22,601 bases of DNA. Source: a virus. Positions 1 to 10,600 of this stretch are shown here, piece by piece. A program made the position numbers and the translations under genes. The stretch covers positions 1 through 22,601 of IMG/VR virus record IMGVR_UViG_3300021961_007937, one strand, 5' to 3'. Under the pieces are notes generated by a model that worked only from the letters and a program-made list of their open reading frames with translations, searched no databases and had not been told where the DNA came from. Positions within the stretch are counted from its first letter, which is position 1. Each line of letters starts with the position of its first letter.

Positions 1-3000
1 CAAATACTTAAGCTCAGTAGCTGTAAGTTGTTCTGACTTACCTAATTCTTGGAAGCCTTTAACAACATCAAAGATATAAGCAAGACCATAGTAATCCGGG
101 TTCTCTTCAATGGCATTCTTAATATTGTCATTGCTATCAAGACCAATACCAATTGCTTTTGCAAATTCTATTGAGTCCTTAGGAGCTAATTCATCATTAG
201 TAGAAAACTTCTTTACTAAGGCATTGAGATTTGCCATAGAGACATTCTCAGCTGTCTTAGAAATGTATTCTGTTTTAGGTGAGCTTTTGAAGCCTGCCTC
301 CCAACGGTTCAAAGTATTATCAATAGAGAGTGATGATTCTTTAACTTGGAAGTTATATCCTTTGGTGTCCTCATCAACAAATGCAAATAACTGCATGTAC
401 TTGATTCTTGGTTTACCAAAGTCTTGTAAGAACCTTCTGCTTATTTCTATTTCAAATTTGTTTTTGGTAGTAGATGGGTTTGGATACTTGGTATCAAATA
501 GTTGTTTGATCTCAGGAAACTTCTCTGACTCTTCTTTTAGTTTCTCATAAGCTACATACCTGTCTCTTTCTCCGCCAATAGTTCTAGCCAAAATGCTAAA
601 CACAGTGTTGAAATCAGCACGTTCCTTAAAGCCCAATCTGTTTGTTGGAGTAGACCCGTCTTTGTTTACTTTAAATAAACTTTTGAGAAGGTAAGTAGTT
701 TCCTTACTCATCATTTGCTGTAAAGAAAGCTTACCCTGAAGAAGGTCATTGTTCATTTCTTCAGTGCCCACATTGACTTCTGCATCAACAGTTTCTCCTT
801 CTTCATTTACAGGCTCATTATATCCAACCTCATACTTAGCTCTACCAATCTCATAGTCTGATTTTTCCATATGGTATTTAACCATACCGGATTTTTCATC
901 ACCCCAGTTACCTAGTATTTGCTGTAGAATTCTAACATTGTCTCTAACAAACTCTTGGTTCTCAGTTAAAACAATATCATTAATCTTAGGATTAATAGTA
1001 ATCTTAGTAAAGTTCTTTGCCTTACTTGCTTTATAGTTTTCAAACTGAGCTTCAGCATCAGCAAGCTTTGATACAATAATGATATCAGCCGGACCCTTAC
1101 CTTTTTTAATGGTGTTATGGGTATAGAAGTCTCCAACAATCTTGATAGTATCATAATAGTTTTCACCTCTTACTCTCTGACCTTTCTTGTTAGATGCCGA
1201 TAGGTTGGTAAAGTCTTTGATTTGAGATGCCAAGAACACATATTTGTCCTCACCATTCTTAGCTTTGATAACAGCAGCAGCTTGTTTTTTAAGCTCACCT
1301 ATTGTATTAATACTATTAAAGTCTATGTCAGCTTCAGTTGTCTCAAGCTTATCTTGTTCTGCTTTAAGTTTAGCCTCAAGTCTGCCTTTAGCTTTTTCAT
1401 ACATCCAGGCTCTCTTAGCAGGTTCAACAAGCATCACTATAGATGCAGCCTTTAAACCATTGTCAAGTTCACCTTTAAGTTCAGCAGCTTGTTTTCTTTT
1501 GGTATAGATGTCATCTATTAGTTGAGAAAAGATACTGTCAATGCTGTCTACAGCTAGTTCAGAGTCTTGTGGGCTTAAAGCATCCTCTCTTGGATTAGTA
1601 ACTTGTCTGACACCACGGTCCAACTCATACATCATCACATTGTCTATCAGAGGAGAATAGCTGTTAAACTTACCTAAGTAAAGTTTATCAAACAACTCTT
1701 TAGCCATTGGGGAATTCAAGCTATCAATCTGTACTTCTTTCTTATTGAACTTTTTAAGTACTTTACCAAATAGCTGTTGCAAGAATTCAACAATTCTTCT
1801 GAAGATGCTATTTCTTTTAGGAGCATTTTTTTTAGCCTTACCTGTTTTTACATAGTCTCTAAAGTCCTCAGCTAACATCTCTTCCAATTCACGGAATGAC
1901 TTGGTAGCATAAGGCTGATTACCTTCAGGTGTAGTGTAGTTCTTTAATTCATTGTACAATGCAATCTTCTGATCTTTAGTTAAGAATAACTGAGAGAATG
2001 CGTGCCAAGACTCATGGTATATAGTCAAGTTCTGGTATACAGAACCTTTGCTTGTGTTTACATTAATGCTTGCTATCTTTCCGTTTGGATCTGCAAGATT
2101 ACTTGCATGAGCAATAAAGGTTGCATATACATCAGAGTTAACTAAGTTAGCAGCATGTTGTAAGCTAATAAGATTTCTTAATGGAGCTATCTCAGGACTG
2201 TTCCACCATCTTTTTGCTTCACGGATCTTAACAGGATTGATGAACTCTTTCTTAAATCCTTTTCTATCTAATCCTTTGAATATATCATCATCAAGATCAA
2301 TGTCATCTATATTGTCCTCTGTAAATATTTTTCCTACTGCAGAGTTTACATTAGTTGGATTTTGTGCTCCAGGAACTGTTACATTATCAATGATATCAGC
2401 CTCAGTTGCTTCTTTAGTTTTCTTCTCTACTCTCTCCGGAGTCTTAACTTCTTTTTCTGGAGCAAAGTCAGTCTCAGCTACATTACCAATAAACTCAGTA
2501 CCTAAGTATACCTGAACTACATCCGTGAATACTTTACCGTCTTTTGTTTTAATCTCAGGATTAAGCACAAGAGTAACAGTTTTTCCTTTGTCATCATCAG
2601 TAAGCTTTCTATCAGAGATATTATAAAAACTAATCTGATTACCGTCCTGCTCAAATACATCCCAAAGAGTTTTCTTAGTAAAGAACTGGTCAATCTTACC
2701 ACTTATTTCTTCACCTTCTTTGAGTCTTTCTACAACTCTATCCTTTGTATTTTTATATGCTGTAGGCTTAATGTTTACATCACTTGTGTTTTCAATAGCA
2801 TTACCAAGCAAGCTTTCCGGTGTATCAAAGTTTACTACATAGTTATAGAATCCTGGGTCAGCCCCTGTAATTAAAATATCTGCTTCAGATTGAGATAAGA
2901 AGTCAGTGTAGCTTTTTGATACAAACTTACCATTTTCATATCTTAGATATTTCTTAGAAGCTAAGCCATCATTGTCATAACTGATAAAGCTTCTTTTACC

Positions 3001-4647
3001 ATAAAGATCAAAGCCACCCTCCATCAATACCTTTACAATGTCATCTTGCATTGCTTTAAGTTCTTCAGGAGCTGCTTTTACTAATATGCTGTTGGAAAGA
3101 TTCTTTCCTTTACCTACTGGGTTTTTAAAACCATGGTCCTTATAGATATTAAAGTACAAGTATAATTCAGATGGATCATACACAATCTTGTACTTTCTAG
3201 TCTTACCGTCTATGTCTAAAGATGTAGGTAAGAACTGATCAACAAATTTCTTTTTAGCAGCGTACTCTATCTTAGGATTAGTAAGCACCTGTGCAATCTC
3301 TGTAGCAATATCTTCAGTAATCAGTGGTCTGTCAAGTTTAAATACAGTACCATTAATTTTAATTGTAGCTTCTCCACTCTCTAGTTTATCAGTACCCTTA
3401 GAAGTTGTTTTAATGGTTCTGTAAACATTCTTTGTCATGTTAGGGAAATTCAACAAGTCTTTGAGAGATATTCTTGTTGCTGTCAAGTTTGCCGGGATAC
3501 CATTTGTTATACCAGTAATTGGTAACAAAGGAGCTTGGTTTTTTAATGCTTTTTCTTGAAGGTCATACAGCTCTTTCATTTGCTCTTGCTGTACATTCTC
3601 AACCATTCTTAGATAAGCATTAGGTTCACCATCAGCTTCTTTGTTATAAGTAAGTCTAGCAATTTGTTTAGGGTTGAGAACTTGATCTGTTTTGTTATAG
3701 ATGTCTCTTACAGTATACTTACCATCATTAGTTTTTCTAGCAACTCTTAAGAATTGGTAAATAGGTTTACCATTCTCTTTAGTGGTGATGTCTCCGTTGT
3801 CATCAAAGTACATTGTTTGCCCAAACTCATTAGTAACTAGTAAGATTACTCTTTGCTCTACCTGTGCAATGTTAGGGTCTATATCTTCTTGCTTGATCTT
3901 TTTTTCTTTAAGCTTTTTTCTGATACTTCTTGATTCAACAATTTGTTTTAATGTATCTGCATCAAGCAAAGAATAGTTTGGTCCAGTTGCAAATTGGTCT
4001 AGATTAGATGCCTTAAACATCAATCTGTTACCATCAATAACAACTCCGTTTGTAGGATCTGTCATGTTTTGAGCAGCTTGTATCTTAGCTAACCCTTTGA
4101 TAATGTGCACCTTATCTTGTGCAACAGTTTCTACATAGACAAAACCTTTGCGCTTCTTGTTAGGATTGATTGTAACAAAGTTTTGTAGAGTACCACTCAT
4201 TGGACTCCAGGTTTGGAATCTAGTTGGTTCTTTAACTTTTACTTCAGCAGGAATAGGTACTTCATTTACCTTAGCTTTCAAAGCTCTCTTCTGTTTAATC
4301 TCAGCTTTTTTTTGAGCTTTGTCAGCCTTAACACTAAGTGTGTCAATCACATTGGCAATACCATTATCTGCCTTAAACCTTTTGTTAAGCTTTTGTAGAG
4401 CAGTAAGATTAACACTCTCTAGCTCTTCAAAGTATGTATTTGCCGCATCAATAATCAATCTTGGTACAGACTGTAAATATTTAGCAGCTACCTCAGGTGA
4501 AGTAGCTTCCGCAAACTTTTTATACATGTCTTTCAAGTATGCCTCATGGTCAAAATTATCTTCCTTAGAAGATGCTTTTAATTGTGCAGTGATGTGTTTG
4601 TATAGTAAGCTTACAATCTCAGGATTATTGATTGAACAAGTGATCAT
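1..4647 (-). CDS. Giant multi-domain protein with putative HExxH metalloprotease domain (3' end outside window)
   Basis: The frame starts at the ATG at 4647 and, as I read it, stays open for 1,549 codons to the left edge, so the C-terminus is missing. The start was chosen because it overlaps the TAA of the upstream 2,440-residue gene as TAATG; no Shine-Dalgarno sequence is visible. The first ~110 residues are predicted helical, and residues ~150-760 look mainly beta-rich and charged. An acidic linker (around 768-795) precedes a zincin-like site: H878-E879-S-W-H882 in a hydrophobic context, followed about 40 residues later by a Glu-rich helix (about 918-935, including E927) that could supply the third zinc ligand, the gluzincin spacing. 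A basic amphipathic helix with several Phe and Leu residues follows (about 936-968). HExxH domains of this kind are known in polyvalent proteins of phages and conjugative elements. That it is a virion or ejected protein is inferred from size and neighbours; the full-length protein is not recognised. Confidence 0.85.
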   Translation of the reverse strand, partial: MITCSINNPEIVSLLYKHITAQLKASSKEDNFDHEAYLKDMYKKFAEATSPEVAAKYLQSVPRLIIDAANTYFEELESVNLTALQKLNKRFKADNGIANVIDTLSVKADKAQKKAEIKQKRALKAKVNEVPIPAEVKVKEPTRFQTWSPMSGTLQNFVTINPNKKRKGFVYVETVAQDKVHIIKGLAKIQAAQNMTDPTNGVVIDGNRLMFKASNLDQFATGPNYSLLDADTLKQIVESRSIRKKLKEKKIKQEDIDPNIAQVEQRVILLVTNEFGQTMYFDDNGDITTKENGKPIYQFLRVARKTNDGKYTVRDIYNKTDQVLNPKQIARLTYNKEADGEPNAYLRMVENVQQEQMKELYDLQEKALKNQAPLLPITGITNGIPANLTATRISLKDLLNFPNMTKNVYRTIKTTSKGTDKLESGEATIKINGTVFKLDRPLITEDIATEIAQVLTNPKIEYAAKKKFVDQFLPTSLDIDGKTRKYKIVYDPSELYLYFNIYKDHGFKNPVGKGKNLSNSILVKAAPEELKAMQDDIVKVLMEGGFDLYGKRSFISYDNDGLASKKYLRYENGKFVSKSYTDFLSQSEADILITGADPGFYNYVVNFDTPESLLGNAIENTSDVNIKPTAYKNTKDRVVERLKEGEEISGKIDQFFTKKTLWDVFEQDGNQISFYNISDRKLTDDDKGKTVTLVLNPEIKTKDGKVFTDVVQVYLGTEFIGNVAETDFAPEKEVKTPERVEKKTKEATEADIIDNVTVPGAQNPTNVNSAVGKIFTEDNIDDIDLDDDIFKGLDRKGFKKEFINPVKIREAKRWWNSPEIAPLRNLISLQHAANLVNSDVYATFIAHASNLADPNGKIASINVNTSKGSVYQNLTIYHESWHAFSQLFLTKDQKIALYNELKNYTTPEGNQPYATKSFRELEEMLAEDFRDYVKTGKAKKNAPKRNSIFRRIVEFLQQLFGKVLKKFNKKEVQIDSLNSPMAKELFDKLYLGKFNSYSPLIDNVMMYELDRGVRQVTNPREDALSPQDSELAVDSIDSIFSQLIDDIYTKRKQAAELKGELDNGLKAASIVMLVEPAKRAWMYEKAKGRLEAKLKAEQDKLETTEADIDFNSINTIGELKKQAAAVIKAKNGEDKYVFLASQIKDFTNLSASNKKGQRVRGENYYDTIKIVGDFYTHNTIKKGKGPADIIIVSKLADAEAQFENYKASKAKNFTKITINPKINDIVLTENQEFVRDNVRILQQILGNWGDEKSGMVKYHMEKSDYEIGRAKYEVGYNEPVNEEGETVDAEVNVGTEEMNNDLLQGKLSLQQMMSKETTYLLKSLFKVNKDGSTPTNRLGFKERADFNTVFSILARTIGGERDRYVAYEKLKEESEKFPEIKQLFDTKYPNPSTTKNKFEIEISRRFLQDFGKPRIKYMQLFAFVDEDTKGYNFQVKESSLSIDNTLNRWEAGFKSSPKTEYISKTAENVSMANLNALVKKFSTNDELAPKDSIEFAKAIGIGLDSNDNIKNAIEENPDYYGLAYIFDVVKGFQELGKSEQLTATELKYL

Positions 4648-4649
4648 TA
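4645..4649 (-). promoter_or_regulatory. TAATG stop/start overlap between the two giant genes
   Basis: The final A of the TAA of the 2,440-residue gene is the first A of the ATG of the next gene. With no Shine-Dalgarno sequence nearby, translation of the downstream gene probably depends on termination-reinitiation. Confidence 0.75.
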
Positions 4650-7600
4650 CTGACAGTTTTTAATTTCTTTTATTAAATCTTTTTCAATTGAAGCAAGGCT
4701 TTGTTTCATACCTTCTTCATGTGCTTTGTCTTTAAGTGCAGGTGTTGTGATAAATTGATCTACAGTGCCCTGTGATTCTTCAAGATGACTATCCTCTACA
4801 GGAGTAGTTTCATATGAAGTATCTTCTGGTTTTTCTCCCATCATTTCTTGTTCAGTTAAATAATCTCTGCCAAGTGTATCCATTCTGTGGGTAGTTGGTT
4901 TGCCGTTTGCATCAGCTAAAACCACAGTTCCATCATCATTTATTTTGTCAACAGTGTATTCATCAAAGTTATCATTTTTCTTATAAATTTTTGTGCCCAC
5001 AGGGTAGTTATTTTCAAGCTCACTACCAACAGATTCAAACTCTTCAAGCTCTCCTTCTTCCTCCATATCTACTGGAGTTTCAAACATTTCTTCAACATAA
5101 CCTGTCATGTCTACAATAGCCTGTTTCATGGCATTGAAGTCCGTGATTTTAGTAGTTACAGTTTTCTTCTCAGTGTCTTTGATGTATGGAGAGTTTAATA
5201 GCTTCTCCAGCTTCATTAACTCAAGATCTAAAATGTCTATTGCAGGTTTAATATAACCCTGGTCAAGATTTTCTTTGATGTCTTCTAGTACAGAAACAGT
5301 GCTTACATTAGAAGCATGCCATTTAGTATTAAACATCAAGTTAAAGATCTCTTTTTGGTAGTCAGCTAATTCTGCAGCTTGTTTATCAGTAGCACTGTTT
5401 ACCTTAAGATACTGAATTCTTTTGACACTTTCATGAATTAATTCAGATACTTCTGAGCTATTATACTTATCAATAGTAATTGCATTATACTCTTCATCTG
5501 TTAGTATGCCAGAAAGATGTAATGTTTCAGCTGCAATTAATTGTCCAGCAGTAGGCTCACTTGTTCTGTTTGCAAAGTATTCTTCATGAGTATTAAATCT
5601 GCTTTCAAATTGCTCATCTGCTTCCAACTGCTCTTGAATAAACTCACTGTAAGGATCTAAGTCAATCTCATCAAAACTAACATTAGTTTTAAGCTTGCTT
5701 AGCTTATCAGTTATCTTATCAATTCTTTGTTGGCTGCTGTCTTTAGTTGTTTGATATTTGTTGATCACATTGTTGATCACACGCATGCTTCCTTCTTTGT
5801 TTAAGTCAGCTCTCTTAAATTTAATTAAGTTAGTCAACTCATCAGGAATAGCAATATTGTTTTTAGCAGCAAACTCAGTCATGTGCTTCTCAATACCATC
5901 TAATGTTTTTACATTGGCTTTAGTATTTTCAGCAGTAACTTTATCCAATTGAGCTTTGTAAGAGTCCATTTGTTTTTTAGCAACAGACTCAAGACCTGGA
6001 ATTAGTTTAACAGCACCTTGCGGGAATAAGATATTAAGTTTATCTTGAACAGGCTCTCTGTATAATGGAATAAAGAACTTGTATGCTTTGTCATTAGTCT
6101 GTTTAAATACTAATTGCCCAACATCATTTCTTTTATATGAGCCATCTAGGTTCTTTTCATACTCTACAGTATTGTAAACAGCTTTATTAGTTGGTTGTCC
6201 TGCAGTAACCATTTGATTAGTTTCGGCATTAGAACTTCTTTCAATAGGTAGTAAAGCAATAGTTACAGGAGCCTCAATCATGTTCTCTAACATAGTAGCA
6301 TAAGCACCTTGTTGTAAGGTATACTCTTCTCTTTTAGAATACACTTTATCCTCTTCAGTTCTTTTTACTTTGTTGAAGTTTCTCCACTTAGTAGCAGTAC
6401 CAGTCTTGATATCCACAATCATGATACCATCTTCTGTTGCTAACAATAAGTCAATCTCCCCAGCAATTCTATCTTTAGAACCATCAGGTCTTGTGATATC
6501 TGAGTCATAAACAACTAAATCTCTACCAATAAGATACATCTCACCAGCATCAACCATTCTTTTGATTTTAGTCAGGAAGCCTGTACTCTCATCAAATAAA
6601 CTGTCATATGCTTCTTGGCTAATTAGCTTCTCATTAAACACAGGTTTAGCACCACTCTCTAAATAGTCTTTAGCAAGGTCAGCAAAGTTACCTGCAATTC
6701 TACCATCCTCAAAACTCTTCTCAGATATCATATCCATGATGATATCAAAAGTTGTGTGAGTGTTTATAGTTTCAGCCGGAGCAGTTGTTGCAGGCTGTTC
6801 TAAAGCAGCTAGTTCTGCATCATATTTAGTAGTATCCTGTTTAATTGTTACATACATTTTATCCCCTAATACAGGGCTAACAATAGTTACAACAGTCTTA
6901 AACCTTGAGCTAGTAGGACTTCTTTCTACTTTTTGTACTGTAATTATTGTATCATCAGTTAAATCTGGCCAATCCTCAAATAGTTTTTCATAATCTTCAT
7001 CTAGTGGAAATTCTTCTTTGAATTCTTTAAAAGTCATTCTTCTACCTCCTGAAGAAACTCTAGTATCTCCAATCTTTGCTCCGTACTCTGTTACACTAAT
7101 TATTACACCCTCTAGATCTTTTATAGAATTAGTTTGAGTTGTAGTTATTGTTTGACCTTTTGTGTTCCCTTTTTCTACAATTTCAGAAGATATTACTTTT
7201 GTAATTTTTGTTTCTGTATCAACTGGTGCAGCAGGTTGATCACCTTTTATTTTAGAATCAAGTTCAGCAAGCTTAGGATACAACTCAGCTCTCTGTTGGA
7301 TTAGGTTCTGTACTCTTGTAGCATTACCATCTTCTTCAGCCTTTTCAATGTCAGCATTGATCTTATCAATTTGCTTGAAGATCTTGTTTTGATCTTTCTC
7401 AAGTTTAATTTGCTCAACAGTCTTGCCATTAAGTGACTTTAACTCAGCTTCAACTTCATCAAGAAGATCTTGATTCATTCCAGGTAAAGAGTCTGTTTCT
7501 AAAAGAGCAGACATCTGAGACATAAATGAACTTATAGACTTATCATTAAGACCTAACTCACCAATAGTAAGGTTAAATGCTTTCTCTACAGCTTGTTTAC

Positions 7601-10600
7601 CTGTGTACTCATACTCTTCTTCAATAACATCTTGTATGGCATTAGTAGTTCTTCTGTGTACAAGACCATCAACACGGTATGCTTTTTCTCCAGCTTTTAA
7701 TCCGGTTACTGGATCATCTGCTGTCAACAAGTATCCTGGCTCAACACCTTTCTGTGCTTCAAGAAGTTTTTGAATTTTCTTGATACCTTCTTTAATAACA
7801 GGTGAGAATCCAGCAAGTTGTCTTTTTTGGATAACAGTGTTTAGGGTTTTGATATCAGTCTTATAAGCTCTCTTAATATCTTTACCTTCTTCAATTTCTT
7901 CAGGAGTAGCCATAAGCTCATCCTTTTCCATTTCAGTAATTCTATCATTTAAGTTATCTCTGTATCTAATTAACTGAGGTAAAGTATAATCTTTAGTGTC
8001 AATATCTTCTCCTTCAAAAGTAAATACAGCATCCTCTTTTGCAACAGGTTTGTTTTGCTTATTGTATTTATCAAAGTATTGTTTGTTTTCCGGAAGTTTT
8101 GTCCACTCTTCAAACTCTTGATTGAATACCTCAGGATCATCATATAGTCTTTCCTTTTCTTCTTCATCAAGTGTTTCTACATAGTCAGTATATTTTTCAT
8201 ACAGCATGTTTCTGAACTCTTTCAAGTCTGCTGTGTTTAAATCAGTATTCTGATCTATCTCTTCAAACTCTGCTTCATCCTCAAGGATTTTCTTATCCTC
8301 ATTGTAAGCATCTAAGATTGCATCTCTCTTTACTTTAAAGGCATCTTCAATCTTCTTTACTTCAGCTGGATTAGGTTGTTCCTCATAAGTAAACTTCTTA
8401 GCCTCTGTAAACCTAACTGAGATGTCTTCTAAGTCTACATAATCTCCTTCTGGACCCTCAAGTCTAACATCTCCATTAGCATCCTTATAATAGATTATAG
8501 GAGCTGTCATGTTTTTGTAAGACAGTTCTACATACTGCTCATTCTCAAGTTGGTCATAGACTTCATCAAAAGATAAGGTTTTGTTTTTACCTTTCTTTTT
8601 CATGTTCTCTCCATCAACTCTTACTTGCTCAGTAGGTAAAGCAGCTATAGCAGCTTCTTTTTCAGTCTCAAGGTCAGCCAGTTGTTTCTCATAATTAGCT
8701 TTTACTATACCTGTTTTTTTAGGTTTAGCTTTTGATTTAAGCTCAGCTCTTTTCTTAAAGAACTCTTCATATATCTTTACATACTCCGGGCTACCTTCTA
8801 AATAAATTTCTTGAGTAGTGTGGTTGTATATCTCTTTGGGAGGCATGTTGCCTTTACCTAAGTAAGCCAACATGTCTTCTTGACTCATTACATAACCCGC
8901 ATCATATAACTTATTTAAGAAAGCATTATCTCTTACCTTACCTATCTCAGATGAAATAAGGTCTTCATAGTACTTAATTCTTTTGTTATACTGGTGATCC
9001 ATCCACTTAGCATTTTTGGATACTAAGTCATAGAAGTTCTCAGGATTATGCAAATGGTCAATATACTTAGCTAAGCTTTGTCCTTCTTGACCAAGCTTGT
9101 AGTAATCCATTAACAATTCAAAGGCTTCATCCATGTCTCTATCAAAGACAATCTCTCCTTTATCCTTAGCTAGTGATTTGATGTAGTTGTTGTGAGCTTT
9201 TTGTAGGTTGTCAATAAAAGCTTCTTTCATTTGAGAATCATCTAATGAACCCATCTCTTGTTCCATTCTGTCAGCAATCTCTTCTGCAGTAGGTTCTCTT
9301 TTAAGTTCTTTAGTTAATTCAGCTTTGTACTCTTCAGCAAACTGATGTCTGTTGAAGAATAAATCAAATTTAGAATGTGCATCAGCATACTGTGATAGAA
9401 CCTCTATCTTAGACTCAAGTGCTTTTATTTTCTTAGGATCTTTTGTAGTATCCATCTCCATCTGAAGTTCCTGAGCTGCTAGTGCAATCTCATTAACCAT
9501 TTGATCTGGTTTGAATAAAAGAGCTCCTTCAGTGTAACCTGCTTTTTGTAGTTCAGTATTTGATAAATACTTTTCTTGGATAGCAACTCTTCTTCCCATA
9601 GCATCTTTAAATGCTTCATTGAAGAATACTAAGTTTTTAATGGCTGTGTGATGAGCATTGTAGGCAAGTACTTTTGCTTTATACTCATCAGAGTTTTCAT
9701 CTAGACCAAGTGTTTTTGGATTTGCCGGACTTGGAAAAAGTTTTTCTCCTTTATCATAAGTATCATTGATACTATCAATTCTTTGAATTGCATTATCAAT
9801 GCGTGCTCTATATTTGTCAGCATCTTTTACATCAATACCAATAGCATCTGCAAACTCTTCATCAGTAGCATCCTTTAATGATTCTAGCTTTTCTTTAAAC
9901 AAATATGTAGAACCTGTACTTCTCATCAAGTCAATGCCTTGGATATAAGATTCCATCTCAGCATCTAAACCAGCTTTCTTACTACCAGAATTCTTTATCT
10001 TACTGATAAGGTCTTGAGCTCCTACATTAAAATGCACATCAGAGAAATGCTCAGCTAAGCTTTGGTTATTCAATTGCTCAATTAAACCCTCTGTTATATT
10101 CATTTGTGCATTCTTCCACTCAGCATAACCCTCTTTATCAAAGATTCTATTGTAGGAAGAACTTAGAAAAGGAACAGCATTGTTTAATGGACCGGCTAAT
10201 GTACCCATGAATAAACCTGAAGCAAATGTCTCAGCACCTTGAGCACTGAACTGGTCTTTTAATCCATCATAGTAGTAATCTTCCTTAGGTTGTAAGCCTT
10301 GTTTAATTACAGCTTTGGAATATAAGCTTGCTTGTAGTGCCGGGCTTTTATATGAGTCAATATAATATCTTTCATTTGCTTGAGCAATCACCTCTTGCAA
10401 GTTCTCTTGGACACCTTCTATAAAGTTTGCTTTAAAGTAACCCACAGTATTTGCTACTGATTTGTAGATAGGGTCTTTTGTCCAGCCTTTTGCCCAAGTA
10501 GCAAGATTTCTTTTTTGGAATTCAAATGCTTTAGTAGCTTGGTTGTATATTACTTTACCAAGTTTACCAAAGTCTTTTGCACCTTCTTTTGCAGCTACTT

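Noticed and set aside
110-550. Plus-strand open frame of 146 codons
   Set aside because: It lies wholly antisense to the left giant gene, whose frame is continuous and has normal protein composition.
2265-2345. Acidic D-I-D-L-D-D-D stretch, considered as an RNA polymerase DxDxD motif of crAss-like phages
   Set aside because: It is a plain acidic linker without the conserved Gly and surrounding strands of that motif; no polymerase signature was found elsewhere.
4319-4663. Plus-strand open frame of 114 codons across the junction of the two giant genes
   Set aside because: It is antisense to two coherent frames, with no leader or recognisable product.
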